Positions 56,727 through 64,000 of a DNA stretch of 64,000 nucleotides are shown piece by piece; the first letter of the stretch is position 1; each line of letters starts with the position of its first letter. Origin of the DNA: Antarctobacter heliothermus (GTDB taxonomy: Bacteria; Pseudomonadota; Alphaproteobacteria; Rhodobacterales; Rhodobacteraceae); NCBI RefSeq assembly GCF_900188425.1, contig NZ_FZON01000021.1:1-64000 (forward strand), given 5' to 3'. The notes beneath the pieces are model-generated. The model had not been told where the DNA came from and made no database searches. It saw nothing but the letters and a program-made list of their open reading frames with translations. The position numbers and the translations under genes were made by a program.

Positions 56727-58241
56727 ATGGCACATCTGATCCCTTCCTTCGACGGCTTTGCCGAAGCCTATGCGGCAGGCCGCAACCAGGTGGTCTATGC
56801 CCGTCTGGCGGCGGATCTGGACACGCCGGTGTCCCTGATGCTGAAACTGACCGGCGCTGCGCGAGACGCCTTTATGCTGGAATCGGTGACCGGCGGCGAG
56901 GTGCGTGGGCGCTATTCAATCATCGGAATGAAGCCGGATCTGATCTGGCAATGTCACGGGCACAGCAGCCGCATCAATCGCATGGCGCGGTTTGACCCGG
57001 ACGCCTTTGAAACACAGACCGACGACCCGTTGTCCGCGCTGCGAAGTTTGCTGGCCGAATCGCGGATCGACCTGCCCGATGACTTGCCGCAGGCGGCAGC
57101 GGGGCTGTTCGGCTATCTGGGCTATGACATGATCCGACTGGTGGAGCACCTGCCGGACGTCAATCCGGATCCGCTGGGCCTGCCCGATGCGTTGCTCATG
57201 CGGCCCTCGGTCGTAGCGGTGCTGGACGGGGTCAAGGGCGAGGTGACTGTGGTCTCTCCGGCATGGGTTCAGGACGGGCTATCGGCACGCGCGGCCTATG
57301 CGCAGGCGGCGGAGCGGGTGATGGACGCGGTGCGCGATCTGGAACGCGCCCTACCCCAGGCAAGCCGCGATCTGGGTGACGCCGTGGAATTGGGAGAGCC
57401 GGTTTCCAACTTTGCCCATGCGGATTACCTGGCCGCCGTCGAGACGGCCAAGGACTACATTCGGGCGGGCGACATTTTTCAGGTGGTGCCGTCACAGCGC
57501 TGGACACAGGATTTTCCGTTACCGCCGTTTGCGTTGTATCGCAGCCTGCGGCGCACGAACCCCTCGCCCTTTATGTTCTACTTCAACTTTGGCGGCTTTC
57601 AGGTGGTTGGCGCCAGCCCCGAGATCCTTGTGCGGGTCTTTGGCGATGAGGTCACGATCCGGCCCATCGCGGGCACCCGCCCACGCGGCGCAACCCCGGC
57701 CGAGGACAAGGCGTTGGAACTGGATCTGCTGGCGGATAAAAAAGAACTGGCAGAGCATCTGATGCTGCTGGATCTGGGCCGGAACGACACCGGCAAGGTG
57801 TCCAAGATCGGCACCGTGCGCCCGACAGAGCAGTTCATCATCGAACGCTACAGCCATGTGATGCACATTGTATCGAACGTGGTGGGCGAACTGTCCGAGG
57901 ATCAGGACGCGCTGTCGGCCCTTTTGGCCGGTCTGCCCGCGGGCACCGTGTCCGGCGCGCCCAAGGTGCGCGCCATGCAGATCATCGACGAGTTGGAGCC
58001 GGAAAAGCGCGGCGTCTACGGCGGCGGTGTCGGCTATTTCAGCGCCGGTGGCGACATGGACATGTGCATCGCCCTGCGCACCGCGCTGGTGAAGGATCAA
58101 AAGCTGTATATTCAGGCCGGTGGCGGCGTGGTCTATGACAGCGACCCCGAGGCCGAGTATCAGGAAACCGTGCACAAATCGAACGCCATCCGCCGCGCGG
58201 CGGCAGATGCGGCGCGGTTTACGGGCGCAGGAAACGGCTGA
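56727..58241 (+). CDS. trpE: anthranilate synthase component I
   Basis: A 504-aa TrpE, making anthranilate from chorismate with ammonia delivered by TrpG. Motifs: N-terminal tryptophan-feedback region, IAGTRPRG, LGRNDTGKVSKIGTV and VSGAPKVRAMQIIDELE. It follows the PpiD gene by 4 bp. TrpG, trpD and trpC are not in the window; the next gene is an oxygenase. Confidence 0.95.
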   Translation: MAHLIPSFDGFAEAYAAGRNQVVYARLAADLDTPVSLMLKLTGAARDAFMLESVTGGEVRGRYSIIGMKPDLIWQCHGHSSRINRMARFDPDAFETQTDDPLSALRSLLAESRIDLPDDLPQAAAGLFGYLGYDMIRLVEHLPDVNPDPLGLPDALLMRPSVVAVLDGVKGEVTVVSPAWVQDGLSARAAYAQAAERVMDAVRDLERALPQASRDLGDAVELGEPVSNFAHADYLAAVETAKDYIRAGDIFQVVPSQRWTQDFPLPPFALYRSLRRTNPSPFMFYFNFGGFQVVGASPEILVRVFGDEVTIRPIAGTRPRGATPAEDKALELDLLADKKELAEHLMLLDLGRNDTGKVSKIGTVRPTEQFIIERYSHVMHIVSNVVGELSEDQDALSALLAGLPAGTVSGAPKVRAMQIIDELEPEKRGVYGGGVGYFSAGGDMDMCIALRTALVKDQKLYIQAGGGVVYDSDPEAEYQETVHKSNAIRRAAADAARFTGAGNG

Positions 58242-58339
58242 GCGCACTCCGGCACAAAGGTGGGCCTTCTGCCCGGTTCTGACCAATAGCGACGTTTGTG
58301 GAGTCGATTCTGCGACAGACTGCCCTGTGCAAGCGTCGT

Positions 58340-58362
58340 TCCCTTGGTGAACAGCCAAGGGA
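58340..58362 (+). promoter_or_regulatory. hairpin covering the ribosome binding site of the oxygenase gene
   Basis: TCCCTTGG (58340-58347) and CCAAGGGA (58355-58362) form a perfect 8-bp stem with a 7-base loop. The 3' arm contains the likely Shine-Dalgarno AAGGGA, nine bases ahead of the ATG at 58372, so in the folded RNA the site would be masked. It may be a translational switch, thermosensor or protein-binding operator. Confidence 0.5.
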
Positions 58363-58371
58363 TGATACGCC

Positions 58372-59205
58372 ATGATTGCCACCGACCTCATTGACCTCGC
58401 CCGCTACCCGATCGACGGCACTGGGCGCGACGCCCTTTTGCACAAGGTCCGCGCGGATCTTGCCAGCGATGGCTGTGCCGTTCTCAAAGGGTTCCTGACA
58501 CCGCAGGGCGTGCGCGCCATTGCCGCTGAGGCGGACAGCGTCGCAGACCAGGGCCACCGCAGCTTTTCACGCACCAACCCCTATTTCACCACTGACAATC
58601 CCGATCTGCCGCAAGGCGATCCGAGACGGCAGTTCTATGATCGGTCCAATGCCTTTATTGCCGCCGATAATTTTGCGTCCTCAGGCGCGCTGCGTGCAGT
58701 GCATGACTTTCACGCCTTTGATCCCTTCATCCGCGATTGTCTGCAAGAATCCCGATTTCATCGCTATGCCGATCCACTGGCAGATGTCATCGTCAACATG
58801 GCCACGGAAGGAAACGGCTTTCCTTGGCACTTTGACACCAACAACTTTACCGTCACGCTGGCCATTCAGAACGCGGACGACGGCGGTGCCTTTGAATATG
58901 CGCCAATGATCCGGAACAGCACATCCGAACAGTTTGATGATGTGGCCAAGGTCTTGGCCGGAACCTCCGACAAGGTCAAAAGCCTGACGCTGGAACCGGG
59001 CGACCTGCAACTGTTCAAGGGACGTTACAGCCTGCACCGGGTCGCGCCACTGAAAGGGCCGACCCCACGTTATGTGGCGATCTTTTCCTATGTCGAAGAG
59101 CCGGACATGGTGGGCGCGCCGGAACGGACCAAACAGCTGTATGGCCGTGTGTTGCCCATCCACCTTGAACGGGCAGGCCGTCGGGCGGATGCGCTGATCG
59201 ACTAG
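58372..59205 (+). CDS. Fe(II)/2-oxoglutarate-dependent oxygenase
   Basis: A 277-aa cupin-fold oxygenase. The iron triad is visible: His153 and Asp155 in FPWHFDTNN and His222 in YSLHRVAP, with the 2-oxoglutarate arginine at 233 (TPRYVAIFSY). Asp155 is present, so it is a hydroxylase type and not a halogenase. Substrate unknown. Its stop and that of sufE overlap in the palindrome CTAG at 59202-59205. Translation may be controlled by the hairpin at 58340-58362. Confidence 0.82.
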   Translation: MIATDLIDLARYPIDGTGRDALLHKVRADLASDGCAVLKGFLTPQGVRAIAAEADSVADQGHRSFSRTNPYFTTDNPDLPQGDPRRQFYDRSNAFIAADNFASSGALRAVHDFHAFDPFIRDCLQESRFHRYADPLADVIVNMATEGNGFPWHFDTNNFTVTLAIQNADDGGAFEYAPMIRNSTSEQFDDVAKVLAGTSDKVKSLTLEPGDLQLFKGRYSLHRVAPLKGPTPRYVAIFSYVEEPDMVGAPERTKQLYGRVLPIHLERAGRRADALID

Positions 59206-59603
59206 GCCGCCTGCTCGCGAATCCGTTCAATCATCGCGCGCAACCCGTTCGACCGCTGGGCCGACAAATGGTCATGCAGGCCCAACCGGCCCAGTTCAGC
59301 GCGGGCATCAACCGACGACACCTCGGCCATCGGCAGTCCGTCGTATAGCCGGTGCAGCAGCGCGATCAGCCCCTTGACGATCAACGCGTCGCTGTCGCCC
59401 TGAAAGTGAAATGCCCCGCCTTCGGGTGTCATGTGCAGCCAGACCTGACTGGCGCAGCCTTCGACCTTGGTGGCGGGCACCTTCAGCGCGTCGTCCATGG
59501 GGGCCATATCCTTGCCCATCTCGATCACCATGCGATAGCGGTCTTCCCAGTCCTCCAGGAACTCGAAATCCTCGACCACCTCTTCAAAAGCCGCCTGCGC
59601 CAT
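59202..59603 (-). CDS. sufE: SufE-family sulfur acceptor
   Basis: A 133-aa SufE protein, accepting sulfur from a cysteine desulfurase for iron-sulfur cluster assembly. The active Cys50 lies in VEGCASQVWL. The ATG at 59603 is chosen because earlier in-frame residues are not family-like. No other suf gene lies nearby. Converges with the oxygenase gene; stops overlap. Confidence 0.9.
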   Translation of the reverse strand: MAQAAFEEVVEDFEFLEDWEDRYRMVIEMGKDMAPMDDALKVPATKVEGCASQVWLHMTPEGGAFHFQGDSDALIVKGLIALLHRLYDGLPMAEVSSVDARAELGRLGLHDHLSAQRSNGLRAMIERIREQAA

Positions 59604-59733
59604 TGTGCCGTCTCCTTTTGCCGCAGACCTAGGCGGCGTCGTACCGAAGGTCCAGCCCCCGCCCGCGTGCGATGTGCTTTTCAACGCCGTCATTCTGCGC
59701 TAACCCTCTGGAACATCTCGCTGGGGGCTTGTC

Positions 59734-60240
59734 ATGTTCAAATCGGTTTCGGTACTTCTTTTCGCGACGCTGGTTCTGACCAGCTGCGGCGCCGTCCGCG
59801 ACAGCCGTGTCAATCCGTTGAACTGGTTCGGACGCAGCCAATCCGCCCCGGTGGTGGTGACGGATGCAGAGGTCAATCCGCTGATCCCCCGCCGCAAGGA
59901 ATCCGTCTTTCGGCAAGAGAAAGACACCAGCTATCGCGGCACGACGCTGGGTGAGATCACGGAACTGGTGATAGAACGACGCCCCGGCGGTGCGATCATT
60001 CGCGCAACTGCGGTCGCCGATCAGCTGGAGGCGTTTGACCTGAAACTGGTCGAGGTCGAAGAAGAAAGTGGCGCAGGCACGCTGACCTATGCCTTTCGCG
60101 GCCTGCAACCGCGCCGTACACAGGGGCCTGTTGCATCGCGCACACATACGGCGGCCGTCTGGGTGACAGACAATCAGCTGCGGGATGTCCGGGTCATTCA
60201 GGTCAAAGGCGCGCGCAATGTGCGCACGGTGAAACGGTGA
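59734..60240 (+). CDS. predicted lipoprotein, unknown function
   Basis: A 168-aa protein with a lipobox LTSC (Cys18) after a short hydrophobic leader. The mature part (NPLNWFGRSQ, RTTLGEI in part, and RAATAVADQLEAFDLKLV in similar form) is typical of an alphaproteobacterial uncharacterised lipoprotein family. No catalytic residues visible. Single gene. Confidence 0.7.
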   Translation: MFKSVSVLLFATLVLTSCGAVRDSRVNPLNWFGRSQSAPVVVTDAEVNPLIPRRKESVFRQEKDTSYRGTTLGEITELVIERRPGGAIIRATAVADQLEAFDLKLVEVEEESGAGTLTYAFRGLQPRRTQGPVASRTHTAAVWVTDNQLRDVRVIQVKGARNVRTVKR

Positions 60241-60247
60241 TCGCGCC

Positions 60248-61405
60248 TCAGAGCTCGATCACCACCACCGACTTGCCCTTGGCGGCCAGCGCAATCTGAC
60301 CGTCACACAGCCGCAGGGCATCCTCTCCGAAAACCTCGCGTCGCCATCCGCTCAGAGCGGCGACATCGCGCTGTCCGGCGGCGATGGCATCCAGATCCGA
60401 TGCCGGAGCAATCAGTTTTGACGCCACGCCCGAGCTTTCGGTCTTGGCCTTCAGCAAGACGCGCAACAGGTCCGCCAGTGCCGGGTTCACCTGTAGCTTG
60501 TCGCGGTCATTGTCGACCTTGGGCAGGTTTTCCTTGGGGCACTCCTGTCCAGCTTTGACAGCGGCCAGAATTCCGTCGGCAATGGCACCCTTGCGCGCCT
60601 CACGCAACAACAGCCGAGAGCCGCCAAGATCATTCATCGTCGCCGGTTTGGTCGAGGCCAGTTCCACCAAGGCGTCATCCTTGTAGACACGGTTGCGCGG
60701 CACGTTGCGCTCTTGGGCGTAGGATTCGCGGAACGCCGCCAGTTCACGGACGATGGCCAAAAAGCGGGGCGAGTTGGAGCGGGTCTTGATCCGTTTCCAC
60801 GCGTCCTGCGGCAGGGTCACATAGGTCTGCGGGTCCAGCAGCGTGGCCAGTTCCTCGGCCACCCAGCGCGCGCGACCGGTTTCCTCCAGCTTGGCGGCAA
60901 GGAATTCGTAAATCTGGCGCAGGTGGGTGACATCCGCCAGAGCATAGGTCTTCTGTGCATCGGTCAGCGGACGGCGCGACCAGTCGGTAAACCGAGAGCT
61001 TTTGTCCAGCGGCTGCTTGACGATCCGTTTAACCAGTGTCTCATATCCGACCTGTTCGCCAAAGCCGCAGACCATGGCGGCGACCTGCGTGTCAAACAGC
61101 GGTTTTGGGATCACGCCGTTATCGACCTGAAAGATCTCCAGATCCTGACGGGCGGCGTGGAACACCTTGACCACGCTTTCGTTACGAAACAGATCCATCA
61201 GCGGGTCCAGCGACAAACCCTCGACCAATGGATCGACCAGAACGGCGTTTGTGTCGTCGCGCCCCGGCATCGCAAGCTGGATCAGGCACAGCTTGGAGTA
61301 ATAGGTGCGTTCGCGCAGGAACTCTGTGTCGACGGTGACATAAGGATGCTCTGCGGCGCCTTCACAAAAGACGCGGAGTTCTTCGGTCGTAGTGATTGTC
61401 TGCAT
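60248..61405 (-). CDS. rnd: ribonuclease D
   Basis: A 385-aa 3'-5' exoribonuclease, involved in tRNA maturation. The DEDD motifs are visible: VTVDTEFLRERTYY, VFHAARQDLEIF, and YALADVTHL, followed by an HRDC-type C-terminal region. Full length. It converges with the lipoprotein gene. Confidence 0.94.
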   Translation of the reverse strand: MQTITTTEELRVFCEGAAEHPYVTVDTEFLRERTYYSKLCLIQLAMPGRDDTNAVLVDPLVEGLSLDPLMDLFRNESVVKVFHAARQDLEIFQVDNGVIPKPLFDTQVAAMVCGFGEQVGYETLVKRIVKQPLDKSSRFTDWSRRPLTDAQKTYALADVTHLRQIYEFLAAKLEETGRARWVAEELATLLDPQTYVTLPQDAWKRIKTRSNSPRFLAIVRELAAFRESYAQERNVPRNRVYKDDALVELASTKPATMNDLGGSRLLLREARKGAIADGILAAVKAGQECPKENLPKVDNDRDKLQVNPALADLLRVLLKAKTESSGVASKLIAPASDLDAIAAGQRDVAALSGWRREVFGEDALRLCDGQIALAAKGKSVVVIEL

Positions 61406-61506
61406 AACGCGTTATTCGACTTTGCTTTTGGTGTTGGTCCCCGCCGCGTCGCACGATCCTACAGGTTTGCCGGGCAAAGGGAAGTGCCGCCGCCCCTGAT
61501 CGCGGG

Positions 61507-62100
61507 TCAATCCAGCTGGACAGGTGTCAGGTCATCGGCCGCAAAGCGGCGCAGCACGGCAGGATACAGGCGATGCTCTTGCGCCAGCACGCGCGCGGCC
61601 AGTGTGTCGGGCGTGTCATCGGGCAGGATCGGCACCCGCGCCTGGCCCAAAATCGGCCCGTCGTCCAGCTCTGGCGTCACTTCATGCACGGTACAGCCTG
61701 CTTCTGTATCCCCCGCCGCGATGGCGCGGGCATGGGTGTGCAACCCGCGATACTTTGGCAAGAGCGAGGGGTGGATATTCAGCATCCGCCCCTCCCAGGG
61801 GGTCACAAAGCCCGCTGTCAGCACCCGCATGAACCCCGCAAGGCACAGGATGTCGGGCGCGTGGGGGGCCAGGGCCTCTTGCAGAGCGGCCTCAAACGCG
61901 GCGCGGTCCGCGCCAAAGGGCCGGTGATCGACCACCGCCGTGGCTACGCCCATGTCCGCCGCCTTGGCCAAGCCCCCGGCATCCGCACGGTTGGACAGCA
62001 CAAGGACGGGCTGCGCCGGATGGTCATCGCGGGCCATGTCCTCGACGAGGCGGACCATGTTCGACCCACCGCCGGAAATGAAGATGGCGACCCGCTTCAC
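61507..62100 (-). CDS. purN: phosphoribosylglycinamide formyltransferase
   Basis: A 197-aa GAR transformylase, third step of purine synthesis using 10-formyltetrahydrofolate. The phosphate loop [12 protein letters not shown], the catalytic Asn/His/Asp region [20 protein letters not shown] (core [17 protein letters not shown]) and [18 protein letters not shown] are intact. Its start overlaps the purM stop by 4 bp. Confidence 0.95.
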   Translation of the reverse strand: MKRVAIFISGGGSNMVRLVEDMARDDHPAQPVLVLSNRADAGGLAKAADMGVATAVVDHRPFGADRAAFEAALQEALAPHAPDILCLAGFMRVLTAGFVTPWEGRMLNIHPSLLPKYRGLHTHARAIAAGDTEAGCTVHEVTPELDDGPILGQARVPILPDDTPDTLAARVLAQEHRLYPAVLRRFAADDLTPVQLD

Positions 62101-63143
62101 CCCAGCGATCCGCTGTAGGTCACGCCATCGGCCACGGTGACGCGGCCCAGTCGGTGAACGCGTTCGCCCATCTCTGTCAGCAAGGCGTCAATCGCATGTT
62201 CGCTTTCGGGGTCGACCACAAGGATCATGCCGATGCCACAGTTGAACGTTTTCAGCATTTCCGCCTCGGCGATGTCGCCTACGCCGCGCATCCATTTGAA
62301 CAGGTCTGGCAGATCCCATGCGTCAAGGTCGATCTCCGCGCCCAGCCCTTCGGGCAGCACACGCGGCAGGTTTTCGGTCAAGCCGCCGCCGGTGATATGG
62401 GCCAGGGCGCGTACACCCCCTGCCCCGATCGCCGCCAGCGCCGGTTTGACATACAGCCGCGTCGGCGTCAGCAGCGCCTCGCCCAGCGTCGACTGCCCCC
62501 AGGGGCACTCCGCGTCCCAGCCCAGGCCCGACATTTCGACCAGTTTGCGCACTAGGCTATAGCCGTTGGAATGTACCCCGTCCGAGGCAAGGCCCAGCAG
62601 AACGTCGCCCTGAGACACATCTGAGGGCAGCGCGGTTCCACGTTCCATCGCGCCCACGGCGAAACCGGCAAGGTCGAAATCGCCCGCCGGGTACATGCCC
62701 GGCATCTCGGCGGTTTCCCCGCCGATCAACGCACAGCCAGAGCGCACACAGCCCTCGGCGATGCCCTCAACGACGCGCGCGGCGGTCTCTGTCTCCAGCT
62801 TGCCGGTGGCGAAATAGTCTAGGAAAAACAGAGGTTCCGCGCCCTGGCAGACCAGATCGTTGACGCACATGGCGACAAGATCAATACCGACGCCGTCCAC
62901 ATGGCCGGTGTCGATGGCGATGCGCAGCTTGGTGCCCACACCATCCGTCGCCGCGACCAGAACCGGATCGGTGTATCCGGCGGCCTTGAGGTCAAACAGC
63001 GCGCCGAAACCACCCAGCCCGCTCATGACGCCCGAGCGGTTGGTGCGTTTGGCAGCGGGTTTGATCCGCTCGACCAGCGCGTTGCCCGCGTCGATATCCA
63101 CACCCGCCTGGGCATAGGTCAGCCCGTTCTTGCCATCGCTCAT
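62097..63143 (-). CDS. purM: phosphoribosylformylglycinamidine cyclo-ligase
   Basis: A 348-aa AIR synthetase, fifth step of purine synthesis. Motifs: [48 protein letters not shown] (core [16 protein letters not shown]), [11 protein letters not shown], and [15 protein letters not shown]. The ATG at 63143 follows from homology and GGAGATCC before it. It is the first gene of the purM-purN pair. Confidence 0.96.
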   Translation of the reverse strand: MSDGKNGLTYAQAGVDIDAGNALVERIKPAAKRTNRSGVMSGLGGFGALFDLKAAGYTDPVLVAATDGVGTKLRIAIDTGHVDGVGIDLVAMCVNDLVCQGAEPLFFLDYFATGKLETETAARVVEGIAEGCVRSGCALIGGETAEMPGMYPAGDFDLAGFAVGAMERGTALPSDVSQGDVLLGLASDGVHSNGYSLVRKLVEMSGLGWDAECPWGQSTLGEALLTPTRLYVKPALAAIGAGGVRALAHITGGGLTENLPRVLPEGLGAEIDLDAWDLPDLFKWMRGVGDIAEAEMLKTFNCGIGMILVVDPESEHAIDALLTEMGERVHRLGRVTVADGVTYSGSLG

Positions 63144-63270
63144 CGGGATCTCCTTGACGCGCCCGGCCCCCTGACCCGGCGAATTGCGCCGTCGCTTAGC
63201 GCATCGCGTGCCGCCCTGCAACGTGCCTGCTTGACGCGCGGGGGCGCTCTGGTACGAAGAGCGGCACGGT

Positions 63271-63347
63271 GGGCCTGTAGCTCAACTGGTTAGAGCAGGG
63301 CGCTCATAACGCCTTGGTTGCGGGTTCAAGTCCTGCCGGGCCTACCA
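63271..63347 (+). tRNA. tRNA with CAU anticodon, probably tRNA-Ile2
   Basis: A 77-nt cloverleaf, acceptor GGGCCTG pairing with CGGGCCT-type 3' end and encoded CCA. The anticodon loop CTCATAA gives CAU. Comparison with E. coli ileX (CAU, lysidine-modified) shows a shared TTAGAGCAGG and TTGGT.GC pattern, whereas elongator Met tRNAs look different, so tRNA-Ile2 is favoured. A simple scan might label it tRNA-Met. Confidence 0.85.
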
Positions 63348-63573
63348 ACTGCCGATATTTTTCCTTTTATTCCAAAACCCTGTCATGCGACTTGATGCTC
63401 CGCGCAGAGTGATCGGTCAAACACCGCTCTTGACCTGCCCCACCTTCAAGGACTCGCAACGGGGGTGTCGGGGATGGATTTTCGGCCAGGCGCACAACCG
63501 CAACTCGACGGCGGAACGTAACCATGCGTGACCCGGATGTGCCCTCTGCACCTGACCACGGCGGACGGCCGTC

Positions 63574-64000
63574 TTAGATCCGCTCCAACACCTCCTTCAG
63601 CAACCGTTCCGCCGCGCGCGACAGTTTGCGGCTGCCGTCGCGGATCACAAAGTAGTTTGGCACGATGATCGGTTGCTGCAGGTTTACCGCCGCGACGTTG
63701 GCACCAATGTCCGCATGGACCAGCAGTTCCTTCACCTCTTCCGACATCGGCGCAATCGCTTGCCCGCGCGCGACTTGCGCCAGCGCCACCAGCAAGGACG
63801 AACTGTTCAGAACCCGGGATGGTGTTGGCACGCCCTCTGCCAGAAAGGCGGATTCGACCGCCTGCCGGATCGGCATCCCGCGTTCCTGCATGACCCAGGG
63901 AAATCCGGTCACCTCTGTCAGACCCACATTCCGGCGCTGTGCCAACGGATGCGTGACATGCACCAGCAGGGCGACCACCTCTGTCCGGGCCGGATGGACA
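63574..64000 (-). CDS. LysR-type transcriptional regulator, C-terminal part (cut by the window edge)
   Basis: The last 142 or so codons of a LysR-type regulator, running past position 64000. The frame is open up to the edge (preceding codons translate as VHPARTE) and the visible part is the substrate-binding domain (VALLVHVTHPLAQRR, FPWVMQERG, GQAIAPMSEEV). The helix-turn-helix lies beyond the window. 63348-63573 holds no gene. Confidence 0.85.
   Translation of the reverse strand, partial: VHPARTEVVALLVHVTHPLAQRRNVGLTEVTGFPWVMQERGMPIRQAVESAFLAEGVPTPSRVLNSSSLLVALAQVARGQAIAPMSEEVKELLVHADIGANVAAVNLQQPIIVPNYFVIRDGSRKLSRAAERLLKEVLERI

Noticed and set aside
63271-63347. Elongator tRNA-Met identity for the CAU tRNA
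   Set aside because: The body resembles tRNA-Ile2 more than elongator or initiator Met tRNAs, though this is by eye only.

Overview
The window is a GC-rich chromosomal segment of a Rhodobacterales (Roseobacter-group) alphaproteobacterium. The assignment rests on the protein families and gene arrangements: an alphaproteobacterial pst/pho cluster with an extended PstA, a class II DAHP synthase, a B12-dependent ribonucleotide reductase, a two-domain cold shock protein, a PAS_5 protein and a GlxA-type AraC regulator. No prophage, insertion sequence, CRISPR array or integron was found. Nearly all sequence is core or near-core chromosome, with a few accessory genes.

Layout. 1-2262: delta-class carbonic anhydrase (apparently short at its C-terminus), aroQ, and a LuxR-type regulator overlapping aroQ. 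2263-2810: a long stretch with no gene. 2811-4590: rpsB and tsf. 4769-7899: a neutral ceramidase and a HupE/UreJ membrane protein. 8054-15561: the phosphate cluster phoR, pstS, pstC, pstA, pstB, phoU, phoB on the minus strand, with a tandem PhoB box before pstS and a hairpin between pstS and pstC. 15839-18420: a small unknown protein, then gmk and yicC with a gamma-carbonic anhydrase. 18632-24778: a PAS_5 protein, a frameshifted DHFR-like gene, class II DAHP synthase, a GlxA-type regulator with a GNAT enzyme, and a PQQ-type sugar dehydrogenase. 24933-30962: a complete branched-chain amino acid (Liv) transporter with two small exported proteins inside the operon. 31127-41878: an XRE-cupin regulator divergent from an acyl-CoA ligase, a FrnE-like DsbA protein, a K+ channel, an MFS pump, a chemoreceptor, icd, a YitT protein, a ClpP-fold plus peptidoglycan-binding protein and an EF-hand protein. 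42427-48624: nrdJ with NrdR-like palindromes upstream, and a CHRD/RTX/DUF4214 protein. 48825-56722: tRNA-Pro, a DUF192 protein, a cold shock protein, pdxH, fabI, a LysE-family exporter, gpt, an aminotransferase and a PpiD-like isomerase. 56727-64000: trpE, a 2-oxoglutarate oxygenase, sufE, a lipoprotein, rnd, purN and purM, a CAU tRNA, and a LysR gene cut by the window edge.

Working units. PstS binds phosphate, PstCAB imports it, and PhoU with PhoR sets the state of PhoB, which should act on the tandem repeats ahead of pstS. The Liv genes form one import system, with a terminator after the binding-protein gene giving it higher expression. purM-purN, gmk-gamma-CA, aroQ-luxR, livG-livF and the GlxA-GNAT pair overlap by a few bases and are probably translationally coupled.

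The items most worth follow-up are small rather than a large new system: the leaderless ceramidase, the two exported proteins inside the liv operon, the hairpin over the ribosome binding site of the 2-oxoglutarate oxygenase gene, the C9-tract frameshift, the shortened delta carbonic anhydrase, and two gene-free stretches of about 550 bp that contain inverted repeats.
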